From Macrolepiota albuminosa (Eukaryota > Basidiomycota > Agaricomycetes > Agaricales > Agaricaceae): a stretch of 64,000 nucleotides of DNA. The stretch spans positions 5,440,947 to 5,504,946 of the forward strand of contig JAMWFC010000049.1 of the NCBI GenBank assembly GCA_027475525.1. The letters run 5' to 3'. Position numbers and translations under genes: made by a program. Below the pieces are notes generated by a model that saw only the letters and a list, made by a program, of their open reading frames with translations, searched no databases and was not told the origin of the DNA. The stretch's first letter is position 1. Each line of letters starts with the position of its first letter. Below are positions 1-11,403 of this stretch, piece after piece.

Positions 1-422
1 CAATTGGTCTTACTCGATCCCATCAATGATCAGATCCAACATCATTCTTGACACTTGCTGCCAGCATAGACATTTTGCTTTTTGTACACTGCCCTTGAGT
101 GGAGCGTCAATATTAAATAGAAATATATACTAGAATTCCATAAGTTAGAAGGTTAATGCTTAGGACAGGGACATATTTTTCTTAGGGTTGGCAAGGTGCA
201 TTAACTTGGATGTATATATCAAACATTGCTGGGTTAGCTGCTGTGGTTAGCAAGGTTAGAAAGTTAACGCTTAGGACAGGGACATAATCTGTGCCGTGCA
301 AGCCTCAAAATTGGTTAAAATTCTTGTATTTGTGGTTATTTTACTTCAAGGTTGTTTACACTCCTACTGTCAAAAACGCGGTCAATCAGATCATTAGATA
401 GGATTGAGTTATACCAATCAAC
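1..422. other. AT-rich intergenic DNA with a short direct repeat
   Basis: No gene is recognisable here. A 31-bp segment at 145-175 recurs with two or three changes at 256-286 (shared core GCTTAGGACAGGGACATA). Near the left edge, at about 9-27, lies a copy of a 20-mer that also occurs near 52.88 kb and, inverted, near 3.26 kb. Confidence 0.6.
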
Positions 423-689
423 TGTTGACTCGTGTGCTTAGGGTACTTACTGTCAGCAAGAGGACCCCCCCTAATGTGCTATCAAGAAGCACATACCGTC
501 CTGCCAGGGGTGTAAGATGTGTAGTATAGAAAATAATTGTCGTACCCTCAGAACGTGTAATGTAACTGAGGGTACTCTGCGTGGAGGAGGACTGGTATAT
601 AAGTGAGTGAAGACAATGTAAGGCCAGTGGCCCGGTCAGGAACATTGTGCTTTGACATCAGTTCGTGGCATCCTAATCTAATCCTAACA
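423..689. repeat. LTR-like block, possible solo LTR
   Basis: The segment begins TGTTGACTCG and ends CCTAACA, so it has the TG..CA ends of an LTR with a short TGTT/AACA inverted match. It contains a TATA-like GGTATATAAG near 595 and is about 267 bp, a size usual for small LTRs. No target-site duplication is visible (flanks TCAAC and AAAAC), so the borders are approximate and an ordinary promoter region cannot be excluded. Confidence 0.4.
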
Positions 690-1169
690 AAAACATAGCA
701 TGATGATGGTTTGGAACAAAGAGCATCACGATTGCTATAACCTTTGTTTGAGCATTGTGCTAGTTTTTCTTACCTCTAGCTTCAAAACCGGGTCACAAAG
801 ATATCTCTCTTATTCTTTTGTGTTGCTTGCCTATTCCTGGTGCACTCATTATTGGGACCGTTCCACGTACTTCTGCTGCTTTGAGGATTCTCTGAGATAC
901 TTGAACACCTTGTTGCATCTCAGTATTGCTAATCCTTGCATTATGTTCTATGGTGATATGTTCGTGGTGAATGAAATGTGGGCAGTTGTATAATCTCTGA
1001 GTTGTGACATCCTTCTGTGCACTCTTTCGCATTAAAGTCCTTGTCTGCCCATGACACGTTAGTGGGAGGAGTAAAAAAAGGTCAATACTTTGATGATATG
1101 AAATTATGGTCTTTTGAGGTTGTATCATTGAAATCTTCTATATAATATATTAAAGCAATCTGATTAAAG
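690..1169. other. Intergenic, no gene recognised
   Basis: Two overlapping open frames exist, plus 700-993 and minus 793-1128, but neither resembles a protein family and their composition is that of AT-rich noncoding DNA. Confidence 0.5.
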
Positions 1170-1583
1170 GTGAATGAAATATTCAGAATTTGTTCAACAT
1201 ACAACTCAGGACATATCTCTAAAAATATCATTAAAGGCATAAAACAGAAATGTGAGTTATTTTCTGAAATGATAGCTACAATAATTCATTTTATATGGTA
1301 TATAGATGCAGACCACCACCAAAGAATCTTAGCTGAGGACACCAAGATCAAAGTCCATAATAAAAAAATCAAAGCAGCACACGATATTTTTGAAAAGAAA
1401 ATCACATCATATGAAGAAACAAAACAGCACTTTGCTTCTGGTTTGGGTACTTCTCAGATTGTGGAACAAGCTCAGAAGTCAGCAGACAAAGCACACAAAG
1501 CATATGAAAAACTTGTGGCATCAATTCCAAGTTTGCCAACAGGTTCAGGTAAAATAGCTGTAGCAACACCATTATATCCATAA
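1170..1583 (+). CDS. Hypothetical coiled-coil-like ORF
   Basis: An uninterrupted 137-codon frame, rich in Lys, Glu, Ala and His in its middle (residues about 55-120) with a heptad-like pattern that suggests a helical or coiled-coil segment. I do not recognise the family. It may be one exon of a longer gene, because the N-terminal 35 residues look less constrained than the rest. It lies tail-to-tail with the minus-strand gene ending at 1808. Codon use is AT-rich, like its surroundings. It could also be a decayed transposon exon. Confidence 0.35.
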   Translation: MNEIFRICSTYNSGHISKNIIKGIKQKCELFSEMIATIIHFIWYIDADHHQRILAEDTKIKVHNKKIKAAHDIFEKKITSYEETKQHFASGLGTSQIVEQAQKSADKAHKAYEKLVASIPSLPTGSGKIAVATPLYP

Positions 1584-1807
1584 AATCTTTATCATTATGC
1601 CTTCGGTATGAATATTAACAGTCATTTGTTTTTGAGAAAATATTAGAAACAGTTTATTGAAGTACAGTCATTGTTGAGCAAGTGCTAAAAACATAATTAT
1701 AACTAATTATCTTTAATTTCAATAATGCGGCACTCTTTTGAGTGCAAAGCAAACCTACTTGTAATAAAAATTTCACTGCACAATCCACATCTCTGAGAAA
1801 GGCCTTC

Positions 1808-2979
1808 TCAGTCCCAAGGTAGAATACCTCTCCTTAAAACTAAATTCTCCATCACTTCCCGTTCCCTCACACTGAGCTCCTGTAATGCTGAGGTGATGCT
1901 CAGTTCTGCCAACATTGATGGAGCTGAAATCGGAGTAGAAGTTGATGAAAGAGAAGCTGAGGGTAGCCGTTTGTGAATTCGAGTCCATGCAATAGAATCA
2001 TTGCGTGCATGAGCAGCCATGTTGACATCCATATTGAATTCATGGTAATCATGAGGGGCCATAGATCCATTTGACATATAACGGTGAGGATTGTAATATA
2101 GATTACAACATTGATTTATAAGTGCTGTAAGATGTGGGCCCAAAAACTGTGGCATCTGTATTTTAGCCAGCGCTTGTGAGCTATGAAAAGGACCATAAAC
2201 TTCAGTCTTAGAAATAGCATTAATTCGACAAGCTGAGAAAAGAGTTAGTTAACTAATAGCATAGTTAAAAAATAGACACAACATACGATCTCCAGGAAGC
2301 TGTTCAACATTAGAGTAGGATGAAATATATTCACTGCAATACCCCTGAAAATATCCAACATCTCTGCTGTCATTCACACGTTGTAACAGGAATACCTGAA
2401 GTGGGCCATCCAAGTTTGGTCGGGCCCCACTTGCTAAAGAGAATCAACTGTCAATGCTAAAAATTGATGTCAGAAAATTAAAGACATACCCCAGTGTTGG
2501 TAATTTCACATAGGATGAGTGAAGTGTCACTGTTGTATATTTTTCTACTAAGTCGACTAATAAATAGTGCGCAACACAAGATGAACAGTAGAAAACAAAA
2601 ACTCACTATAAAAACCACAATCAGCTTGTGTACCATATGATTGACACAAGACATGGTACTCACAATCTTTGGGATCTGCCTTCGAGTTGGTCTCCACAAT
2701 CCTCGAAGAAGAGGTCTGACCCTTAGGTAGCAATATTGCACAAAAGCATGGCCAGTGTAAGCCTCTCGCATGCAACCAAGCCCGAATGCCAGCAGGGTCA
2801 ATGAGATTGACATTGTGAGTCGGCCTAAAAAATGCACATTGGACAATCAGCATATGCGATATAAAAACTTACCAAGCAATCAAAACAAGCTGCCCAGCCG
2901 AGAGTGAATAAACCAATAAATTGACAGCAGCCCGTTGAGCAAGAATACACTGAGTGAATATATCATTGAAGCTTGACAT
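1808..2979 (-). CDS. Hypothetical protein, spliced
   Basis: Read on the minus strand from ATG at 2979. Exon 1 gives a 36-residue start ending in VLIAW. A 48-nt GTAAGT..TTTTTTAG intron follows, then an exon with the stretch PTHNVNLIDPAGI and GLHWPCFCAILLPKGQ. A GTGAGT..TATAG intron (about 57 nt) leads in frame into a hydrophobic segment FCFLLFILCCALFI, a possible membrane helix. Later exons include GYFQGYCSEYISSY and, after a GTATGT..CTCAG intron, the last exon with FLGPHLTALINQCCNLYY and a C-terminal region rich in Ser, Thr and Glu ending at a stop at 1808. One junction around 2430-2490 cannot be assigned without a frame conflict. The family is not recognised; a transposon passenger is possible. 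That several introns keep the frame open supports a real gene. Confidence 0.5.
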
Positions 2980-3595
2980 AGGTCTGGTGTATGTGGAAAA
3001 CAACTAACTGGCTTATAAAAACTTTAAGAAAGTCATTGCCCATCAGACTCGGACCCGGACCTCGATAAGAAGGTGCAGTGCTTTGAAAGCGGATGCACGA
3101 CGAGCGAAGCAAAGCAAAGCCAAAGATAATCGATAAGTGATGATTAAATTACTATTTGCTAACCATTTGCTAATGCAGTCGAGATATTACGGGAGAGAAA
3201 AACAAGACGTCCACTTCGACAGCAACTGTCAAAAGGATGGCTGATTCGATTGTTTGATGGGATCGAGTTAGACGAATCGACTGTTCACTCGAAGAACAAC
3301 TGAGGGTGCAAAGAGGCGACAACTCATATGTATGCAATGATGCACGTGACACATAACCTACTCGGTCAACAGTGTCCTCGCTTGGCGAGGAGCAACTCAA
3401 AACTGCAGTAAAGCGACGTCGTTATCGAAGTTCATCGCGGTCCTCCAGCCGTGGATTTCTCAAACCCCGACCCCACTACCACGTGATCAGGCACGACGCG
3501 TCGCAACCTACCCTCAACAATCACGTCGCGTTTATTTGTTGATAGATCGTCGCTCGCATTCTTTGGTTCTTGTAACATAACGCCAGTTGTTGACC
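2980..3595. other. Intergenic, probable promoter between divergent genes
   Basis: Lies between the start of the minus-strand gene at 2979 and the plus-strand gene at 3596. It includes an inverted copy (about 3255-3274) of the dispersed 20-mer GTCTAACTCGATCCCATCAA. No conserved protein was seen. Confidence 0.45.
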
Positions 3596-4663
3596 ATGTA
3601 TTCTTCCTCTTCTTCTTCCTCGTCTTTTCGCGTTAGATATACTCTGAAACGACGAGATGACGCCGCTCACTCGAGCGACACTGAGGCACCTGTGACACCA
3701 CCTCGGAAGCGGGCACGACGAGGAATGGGTGGAATTAGTAAGTCAGCGGTCTGAACTCGTCAGACAAACTATTCAGACATAATCGTAGCTGAAAAGCCTG
3801 ACTGTGATCTCAATGAGCTTATTCTACGAAGGATCTACGATTCCAAGGATAGCACAGCCATGGATGACTTCAAGAATATGACAAGGCTTAGACGTATGAC
3901 AATCTCCTTGGTTTTACAGGATTGATCAAGACTAATAGGTCAACAGATGATCAGGATGTCCGCTGGGTCGCACAGGATATCGTCGACAAAGTTAAATTGA
4001 ATGTAGAATGTGAAAGCAGAAATTCAGCAAGAAGCCAGGAAGACGCTAGAGGTGGAGTTATATCTAAGGTGGCTGCAAGGCCTGGACTATGTTTTCAAGG
4101 GTATCATGGTAGGTCTATCTTTGTTTCTACACTGGCCATGTTCTCAGAAATAACAGACTGTGTTGGACGCCAGAATTCCTGGTACTCGTCGATTCGTAGC
4201 AGGAGTTGGACGCATTTCGTTCTCCCTCCTGTTTCACCTTATGGAAACCTTCATTGATGAAGTCGACGCGCACCAAAATGGCTGGTCATTTAGGCACCCC
4301 GCTGGTCCCGTGGAACCTGATCCTCTTATCATGACGCTAGCTGAGGAGTGTAACGATTCTGGCTCAGATGTACGTTCAGAAGAGGCGGTCCGCGCTGCCG
4401 AACATCTCTTTGAGCGTTACGACAAGACCATGGTGGCGGCACTAAGAAGATACAAAAGTGAATGCAATACGAAACTGATGACGCTTTCCATTGATCGAAA
4501 GGAGGAGAGCCTTTCAAGAGGATGTTGTTTGCTGAGCGAGCAGACGGGTTATGGCAGCACAGATGACATGGGATTCAATCTTCTAGTGGAGACGCGAGAC
4601 GCTATGACTCAATGGAAGCTAGAGGGACAGTTGAGTCCGTCGGTCGTAACGTGCGTGATTTGA
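3596..4663 (+). CDS. Hypothetical protein, spliced
   Basis: The start is ATG at 3596, followed by a run of seven serines and a basic stretch PPRKRARRG that resembles a nuclear localisation signal. Exon 1 ends at 3737 with a GTAAGT donor; the acceptor is TAG at 3788 (51-nt intron) and the frame continues as EKPDCDLNELILRRIYD. A second intron starts at 3894 (GTATGA) and probably ends at CAACAG 3946, with a CTAAT branch site 10 nt upstream of the acceptor. Downstream the coding frame is clear as VELYLRWLQGLDYVFKGIM, then after another intron as DARIPGTRRFVAGVGRISF and a final exon ending at a stop at 4663. A frame shift remains unexplained around 3985-4010, so either an odd intron or a mutation sits there. 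The family is not recognised. An all-helical fungal-specific protein is the best description. Confidence 0.5.
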
Positions 4664-4898
4664 GGGTGTACCATGTGTAACAATATCTTGTACAGTATGT
4701 TCTAGAGTAGCTAGTCGCAGGCTAAGAAATTTTGCCTTGAGAGTTTGAACGATGTCTGGATCATGAATAGAAATTTTTCGTGTATAAAGTGTACTAGAAC
4801 GTCCTTCAAGTAGTTTAACTCTAATCAGTCGGTTATATGACATTTCTTTGCCTCATAATGAGCTTATGGAATTGTGCATCTGGTAGGATAATTAACAA

Positions 4899-4988
4899 GC
4901 TGGGATGGCTGAGTCGTTAAGGCGAGTGATTTGAATTCCCACTATCACTTGGTGTTTCACCGCGTAGGTTCAAATCCTGCTTCCAGCA
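4899..4988 (+). tRNA. tRNA-Ser (anticodon UGA) with short intron
   Basis: Acceptor arms GCTGGGA and TTCCAGC pair over seven positions with one G-T. The D arm has the class II motif GGCTGAGTCGTTAAGGC. The anticodon stem AGTGA/TCACT encloses TTTGAA, giving anticodon TGA, followed by an apparent 8-nt intron at the canonical 37/38 site. A long variable arm (TGGTG TTT CACCG) and T arm GTAGG TTCAAAT CCTGC follow. The long variable arm fits Ser or Leu. The discriminator base is A, unusual for Ser, so a decayed or Leu-like copy cannot be excluded. The gene abuts the 3' end of the ligase relic. Confidence 0.82.
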
Positions 4989-5126
4989 TAACTTTTTTGA
5001 GGCTGCTTCAAGCTTCTCCTGAGCAAAAGATGAACCAGCTGTCGTATCCGCATAACGGTGTGCTGATTGATATTCAATGTTGATATTCAATTTTGAATTG
5101 TTACACATGCTATCTACACCATGCAT

Positions 5127-6567
5127 TCACAGCTTAGACTTAGCCTTTTTGAGCGCTTTAGCTTCATCACGGAGAACACGCCGTAACATTTTTCCACTCG
5201 GAGAAGTTGGGACGGCGGGAATGTTTTTCCGCCCCTCCAGCCAGGTGCTTATAGTCGACTTTTCTCTCGGCAACGTGCTAGGTCAGGATTGAGTATATGA
5301 AGTCAAAATATGAGCATATCTGAGCAAACCCTGATCATCGATTCTTTGATTTCTTTGACAGTGTTTGGCACTTGCTTGACGCGAGACAGCGCAGCCGCAG
5401 CCAAGACTACGAAGGCTAATGGAACCTCTCCGCCTGAAAATAACTTTTAACTTAGTTTCCAAGATACGTACATACTGTAGTCATCCGGAATCCCGACAAC
5501 ACAAGAAGCTGCAACATCAGGATGATCCAGAATGCACCCTTCAAGCTCTGCAGGGGAGACTTGGAAGCCTTTAACCTAATCAAATACCAGTCGATTTCAG
5601 CGTGTGCAATGATTTAAATTTAAAATCCAATGACCTTCATTATTTCCTGATAATATTCATTTTTCAGTCAAGTTTCTGATTGAAATGTGTTAGTGTGACC
5701 TTCAATCGATCTAGGATCCAAAGCTCCCCATTCTTGTCAATCTTTCCCTCATCTCCAGTTCTCACCCACCTCGAAAAGTTCCCAAGCTCAGAACATCAGA
5801 ACATCGACTAGACAACATACCCGTCGTGAAATGTTTCCTTAGTGCTGGATTTTAGAGAGAAGTTCGATGCATGATATTGCTCGTAGGAAATACGAAAACT
5901 CACGCTTCGGCGTCGTTCGCATAGCCGAGCGCCACAGAAGGTGTCTTGATATAAAGTTCCCCAGCCTCACCATATCCGGCGAGACTCCCATCTGTCTTCA
6001 CTGCCCGAGCAACAGTCCCCGGAAGAAGCTGACCTGCGCCTAGAAAGTATGAATTAGAAAGTGACACACAACCATTGTAATGGCAACTCCTTACTGCCTG
6101 AAGTTCCCCGTTGTTGTGTAATCGGCCACATGCTGGTTGCCGTGCACGTCTCGGTCATCCCTAAATCCTTACTGAGTACCAAGTTCCTCGGATCATCAAT
6201 TTGTATCAATACTTACCATATGCTTGTCCAATGTGAGCATCAGGGAAAAGCTCAAAAAGCTGCTGATTAACCTCGTGGGACAGCGGAGCAGCGCCGCACA
6301 TAATCAACCTAACAAATCGACGAAGATTGTAGTTCTTTACCGCGGGATGCTGACAAACCTTCCTGAGCGCTAGACATGTTAATCAGTTGAAGATGCATAC
6401 CTTAAAGGACCACTTGAGGAGGCACGAGCCTACAAATACATGGGCCAGTCAGATGCTAGATAGATTGAAACTTGTATGCCGGCTCACATAAGATGAGAGA
6501 TTCGCTGGCGAACAATCCTGTCAAGCATCGCAGTAAAACTGAATCTTGGCACAACTACAACAGACAT
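5127..6567 (-). pseudogene. AMP-binding acyl-CoA synthetase / 4-coumarate-CoA ligase-like, 5'-truncated
   Basis: Minus-strand exons spell the second half of an ANL-superfamily adenylating enzyme, which activates a carboxylic acid as an acyl-AMP and passes it to CoA. Visible in order: VVVVPRFSFTAMLDRIV; MCGAAPLSHEV; IGQAYG followed across an intron by MTET (the A5-type motif); GYGEAGELYIKTPSVALGY; WVRTGDEGKIDKNGELWILD (hinge and A7/A8 core); VKGFQVSPAELEGCILDHPD; and the C-terminal PTSPSGKMLRR with the catalytic lysine. At least six introns of about 45-60 nt separate them. Two defects are seen. No P-loop SGTTG motif or N-terminal half can be found in the next 700 bases upstream, and the A5 run near 5205-5215 puts the last exon one base out of frame (A4 would restore it). 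A sequencing error could explain the second defect but not the first. The substrate is unknown. Confidence 0.8.
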
Positions 6568-8470
6568 CTTCCGTGTTTAGTCTCGTTTGTCAGCTCCACA
6601 GTCCTACTCGAGAATAAGTGATGCCTACGGCGCTGAAGAGTATAAAGTGCAACTGTCAAAAAATGTCTGTCAAGTCTTATCGGGCTTGAATTCTAACGCC
6701 ACGCACATTGATAATAAGACCATAGATGTCTGTAAAAATCTTGAATATATAATTAACTGAAGAATAGTCACGAAGTCTTTACGGTAAAATGGCAACACTG
6801 ACACATGGTTGAAAAAGAAATCAGAATTCGAGTATGTGACCCGACTTATCGGTGTAAGTGGACGCCTTGTAAATACGTCCGTCTTCACTGGAGAATATCG
6901 AGAGATCACACGAGAACAGAATAGTAGGATTCCAGAAAACGGTACCGAAAACATGGTCTACCTCCTCCTATATACTTCTCAATAAAGTTCGGGAATAAGG
7001 TTTGAAACCTCATCTCGATCTCGAGCTCGATTTTTTTTCCCCTATACATTTAGATCGAAAGGTAGGATGTAAGCTTCATGCTTACACTCGGGAGAAGAAA
7101 ACTGGAGACCTTTGATAAGACTATCTCATTAATTCGCTACAGATGTAGAATACAGCGGACTGACTCGTGATAGAGCATTGCGTGAGATGTAAGTACCAAA
7201 AGCTAAGCAGGTGATCCGGGGTGGATCCCGGAGTGGGGTCGTGACAGAGGTTATAGACTCAGCCCAACTGGAGCTCCGAGATGCTGTCTACTAAGACTAA
7301 AAATTACAACGAGTCACTTAAGTCCTGTACAGCCCCTATCGTGTCGAAGTCGCCCGCTTAGGCACAGGCACTCCAGACAACGCCCGTGTTTCTCCCTGTA
7401 CAGCTTGGGCACAATATGAACGACCATGCGATGCCGTAGCTCCGACGGACAAACGCCTCGGCGGGGCAAAGCTAGGGGCAATGTCCTCAACCGCTGTGGA
7501 CGTGGGGTGGAGTAACTGATGGACCGATATTGAAGATGAGTAAGTCGAAAGCGGAGAGTATGGATAGAAGTCAGATTTAAATAAAAGATACGTGTATGCG
7601 TCGTGGACGTGAAGTAAGTCTGTCGCGACGTGAACGGAATTCGTCAACCAGAGGGTAGGCGACAAATAGAGGATAAAGGAGACGCCCGAGAGATCAAGGA
7701 TAGCCCAGTAGACTAAGAGTAAGAGCAGTATTCCGTAGAGAGAGTGTAATAGCAGAAGCTGACAACAAGAGAGCGGAGGCGGCAACGACAACGAAGCTGA
7801 GTACCAGACAGTAACCAAAGAAACCAAGATGCCGGACAAGATGCCGGCGAGCCGAGACGGAAACCGAGATACCGAGTCAAACTATCAAGCCGAGAACAGA
7901 GCCGGAACTGACAAGAATAAGGCCGAGACAGAGAAGCAGTAACACCGAGAAGCCGAGAAGATCCGAGCACGCTGCCGAAGACAGCGAGCACGCGGTGTTT
8001 GACGTCGGATCAGACGTCGACGAAACCAGAACGAAGCCGAACTAGACGAGACTCAAGACCAGACCAGACAACGACGAGACTAGATTATCGAGACGCGCGA
8101 GACAAGCAGAACTCAAGACCAGAAAATGCGGGGTATGAAAACCTTTTTTTTTTCATTCGTATGTTTCTCTCGATTTTTATACTTTTTTCTACCTGTTCTC
8201 GGTATCGACGATCCCCCTCAAACCGCTCGAATCATCGATTCTCCCCCAATTCTGTTTTTGACCGCTGGTTGGTCTCGAAATTCCAAACTCTATTTCTCCC
8301 TTTGCCCTATTCGTACAACCCATTCCCTAATCCGGCTTCATCGTTCGTTACCTTTGTCTCATTCGAACGCTTTTTCATTGTTTTACCTGTACTTGCCGAT
8401 TCCGTAGTCAAACCCAATCTACTTGCCCAGCGTCGCCTTCAGTCTGATTCCATCAACAAGTCTCTCCCTT
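6568..8470. other. Intergenic, no convincing gene
   Basis: About 1.9 kb between the ligase relic and CENP-C. Minus frames at 6670-6954, 7336-7839 and 7713-7991 are open but show only low-complexity hydrophobic or Ser/Leu-rich sequence with no recognisable motif. The plus-strand frame at 7999-8499 is an Arg/Asp/Thr-rich translation of GAC/GAG-rich DNA. The segment 7980-8120 is strikingly purine-rich on the plus strand. An alternative frame near 6840-6960 (DGRIYKASTY) could be an exon of an unknown gene. Confidence 0.45.
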
Positions 8471-10240
8471 CTACCACACCGCCTTTTGTGCCTGAGTAAA
8501 GAAGAGCTTGACATTGCGTTCGCAGACATTTTTGATATAGTAGGAGTTTCCTGCGGATCATAGGAACAAGCAATAATGGCGGAATGGCAGATCGAAGCAT
8601 ACCACGAGGAACCATGAACATAGCTCCTGTCGCAAGCATATGATTGGAATTGTGGATTCTCAGATTGACGGCTCCCTCGATAATATAAAAAATCTGTACC
8701 ACAGGATTGAGTTGACTCAAAAAATCATGAGAATAACGTACAAAAGTATTATCTTTTGTCTGTTTTGCCGGCTTTTTCTTTCTCGGGGGAATCTCGAGGA
8801 TACCAGCAGCGATGAAGTCTGCCTCACAAAATGCTTTCATAAATTTACAATCATGATGATCGATCATCTTGTTCGGGACATCCTTCGCCATGTATGCAAT
8901 ACCTGAAGGGAATCACTACTACGAGATCAACCAATAAATCTGTATGCAACTTACGTCGCTCTACTTCTTTTCTTGTATCATAATCAAGAAGAATAGCAAA
9001 ATCCTCTGTTTCGTCGTCCCAGCCGTTCTCAGGGTTGTACACAGGTATAACCTTGTAATGGAGATCGTCATCCGTCTTGCTTCTGGCACGAGTCGAACGC
9101 TTTCGCTTTCCAAGAGGCTCGGGCGTTTCCTTCGGTATTCGAATGATCTCCTTGATAGGAGGGACAAGAACAGGACCATTACCGGTCCCCTGCGGGCGTC
9201 CATATACCACTTTCTCGCCTCGCCACCACTCCAGAGGTTTGTAATGTTCTCTCGCACTCTTGCGAACCCCCTCACGATAAACTGAAAGAAAGGTTAGAAG
9301 ACGTAACGAAGTAACAGGTAAACATCTACTTCGGTTCTCCTTCTTTAACCGTCCATTCCTTTGACGAGTCACCTTCGGTGGATCTTCTGCAACTTTGATT
9401 TTCTTTGCGCGTCCAGGTAAGGGTTCCGTTTCGTCTGCGGGAGGTGGTTCTTCGTCGGAATATGGTTGTCGAACATCCTCCAAACTCTGCGCGATGTCAT
9501 TCTCAATTTCAGACTCACGCTCCTCAAGGACATCCGACAACACTGCACGCCCTTGACCCTTATCGCGTTTGGAAGGCGGTGGCGTTTGCTCTTGATCTTC
9601 CTCAGGCTGATCCTGTTGCTCATCATCTTCGTCCATCTCTCTAAAGCTCGCGCCCTGAGGTGCGTCCTGCTCACCCGAACTATCAGGCTGGTCATCATAG
9701 TCACCACCATACCCATAGTCTGGTGCATTGTCATTATCATCCGAAGAATCCTCGGGTGCAACATAGGAAGTAGAAAGCCGCGAAGAACGAGGGCCTGTTG
9801 ATTTACGCGAAGATCGTGGTGAAGGAATGTGGTCGAAGCCGATATCTGAAGTCCGCGCTACAGTACGTAAGGACGTCCCATTTCTATTAGCTATGGGCGT
9901 TATTGGTTGCCTTGGACCTGAAACTGAGTCCGTTATGAATGTTTGAAGTTCGAATGCGACGCGTACTGTCAATGTCCATCGCCATTTCGCCGTACTCATC
10001 AAACTCTTCCACAGGATTAGGTATTGGCTTCCTCTTCCTCGAGACCATCAATTGGGGTGGTGTACACTTGTCCGCCTGTTCAATGAGCTCATCGAATGGC
10101 TCAAAGCCGTCCGACTTGCGCTCAACATGACGGATAGCAATGCCAGTCTTCTTCCCGACTTCTGGATTGTCACCTCGGTACGGAATATGGGCTTTCTGGA
10201 GCCCACGGCGGGCGGCACTAGTGCGTGCAGAGGTGGGCAT
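8471..10240 (-). CDS. mif2: CENP-C / Mif2 inner kinetochore protein
   Basis: Six exons join in frame (10240-9967, 9916-9330, 9281-8955, 8902-8742, 8693-8604, 8549-8471; introns 48-54 nt with GT..AG ends), total 1518 nt, predicted 505 residues. CENP-C binds the CENP-A nucleosome and links it to the outer kinetochore. The N-terminal Mif2 block is visible as IPYRGDNPEVGKKTGIAI and VERKSDGFEPFDEL (residues about 20-50). A long acidic and Pro/Gln-rich disordered region follows. The CENP-C motif is GVRKSAREHYKPLEWWRGE, with the conserved R and double W. The C-terminal cupin dimerisation domain shows FCEADFIAAGILEIPP, DNTFIFYIIEGAVNLRIH, ATGAMFMVPRGNSYYI and ends VKLFFTQAQKAVW. The start at 10240 is the first ATG before the Mif2 block; the upstream open frame lacks family similarity. 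No broken features are seen, so this is probably a functional single-copy host gene. Confidence 0.93.
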
Positions 10241-10586
10241 TTGTGGCAGGGGAGATCGTGGGAATTCAACGCACGTCCCAGGACGCGCTCGACGTAAATG
10301 CGGGTTCCGGAGGTAAGGAGCATTTTCGGAGGCCTCTGCGCAGACGAGCAGGTATATCAATCACAGCACAAAGGGTGAGATAATTGGCAATCAAAACACT
10401 GTTTTACAGCTACTTAGCGTTATCACGTGGGAGTCTCACCTCGATGACCACTCTCTAGGTAAGTGGTACAGTCTGAAGGGGGTATCAACGAAGATGACCC
10501 GAGCGTCAGGTCAGGCAGCGTATATATTCATCTTGTATGTAGTGTTATTCGGCATCTATTCGTTGCATCGGTAAACCTCAATCTGA
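10241..10586. promoter_or_regulatory. Divergent intergenic region upstream of CENP-C
   Basis: About 345 bp between the CENP-C start and the plus-strand relic beginning at 10587. It should hold the CENP-C promoter. A weak TATA-like run (GTATATATTC) lies near 10519 in plus orientation. No specific factor site is claimed. Confidence 0.35.
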
Positions 10587-11362
10587 ATGAGCATCCATGC
10601 CCCGCAGCCTACTGAATCGTCTGGGTCCATGTTGGACACCCAGAGCAACAGTCAACCTACCCCAAGAGATGAGTCCAGAGGAGAGGGCAGTCAACTTCGA
10701 CCTAGAGAGGTCATCAGCGAGCACCCAAGAGTCACTTGACGCTGAGCGATCCATCATTGAGTGCCTCGAAGGACACCTTGAAGCCTTCCAAAGAGGAAAC
10801 AACTGTTATCGTCAACACTGCCAATGAGTCAGGGGTGTCACCGGAAGCCAGACAAGACGCTATCAATAGTTACCTCGTGACGACGTTGAAAAGAAAGCGA
10901 AGCTCCAGCACCGGCGCAAGACAACATGAAATCCAGAACGCTAGAGGAGGCACCGAGACTAGGAGTGGATAAGAAGCAACGGTCAACAAAGTGGGATCCT
11001 CGGACCCGTCTGGACGACAAAATGAGGATGCATCAGGGTCCTCGGGTCAAGGGGTTGCACTGCAGAGACCGTCCTCCTCGCCCCAATCCTTTGATCAACT
11101 TGCCAATGGACGCATTGCCTCCGTCAAACATGGGGGAACCACAGGAGACATCACCAGCGATTGTGACGACAGACCCAGTGATTCCGAGTCTTCTGGTGAG
11201 GATGATGAGCCCAACCATAAGCGACGGAAGTTTGACGAGAGCAAACTACCCTGGTTCGCACAAGAAAGACTGGCTCGAGAGCATGAGCATCTGGGTTTCT
11301 TCTGTGCTCGTGCTCGCATTTGTACTGGTTTGGTGCGTTTGTGGGGTCAAAGCCAAGCTTGA
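10587..11362 (+). pseudogene. Decayed ORF of a basidiomycete mobile-element-associated family
   Basis: Starting from ATG 10587 the translation is Ser/Thr/Pro/Glu-rich and runs into TGA near 10738, then continues in other frames. The most family-like part is the frame 10991-11362, which carries a basic-acidic linker and the string KRRKFDESKLPWF. From memory of the family, similar Lys-Arg-Lys-x-D-E-S-x-x-P-W strings are common in N-terminal ORFs of basidiomycete retroelements; this is recall, not a search. Three frames are needed to read it, so it is either spliced or, more likely, broken. An apparent membrane segment in the frame 10926-11462 is probably a shadow. Confidence 0.4.
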
Positions 11363-11403
11363 CCTGAAGGGAGAGGATGTGTTGATAACGCTCTTAGACT
11401 TTG

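Noticed and set aside
6670..6954. Missing N-terminal exon of the acyl-CoA ligase
   Set aside because: None of the three minus frames shows the N-terminal motifs or the ATP loop; similarity could not be supported.
7336..7991. Hydrophobic minus-strand ORFs that could pass as membrane proteins
   Set aside because: Low-complexity Leu/Ser runs from GA-rich plus-strand DNA, overlapping in two frames, with no helix spacing or family motif.
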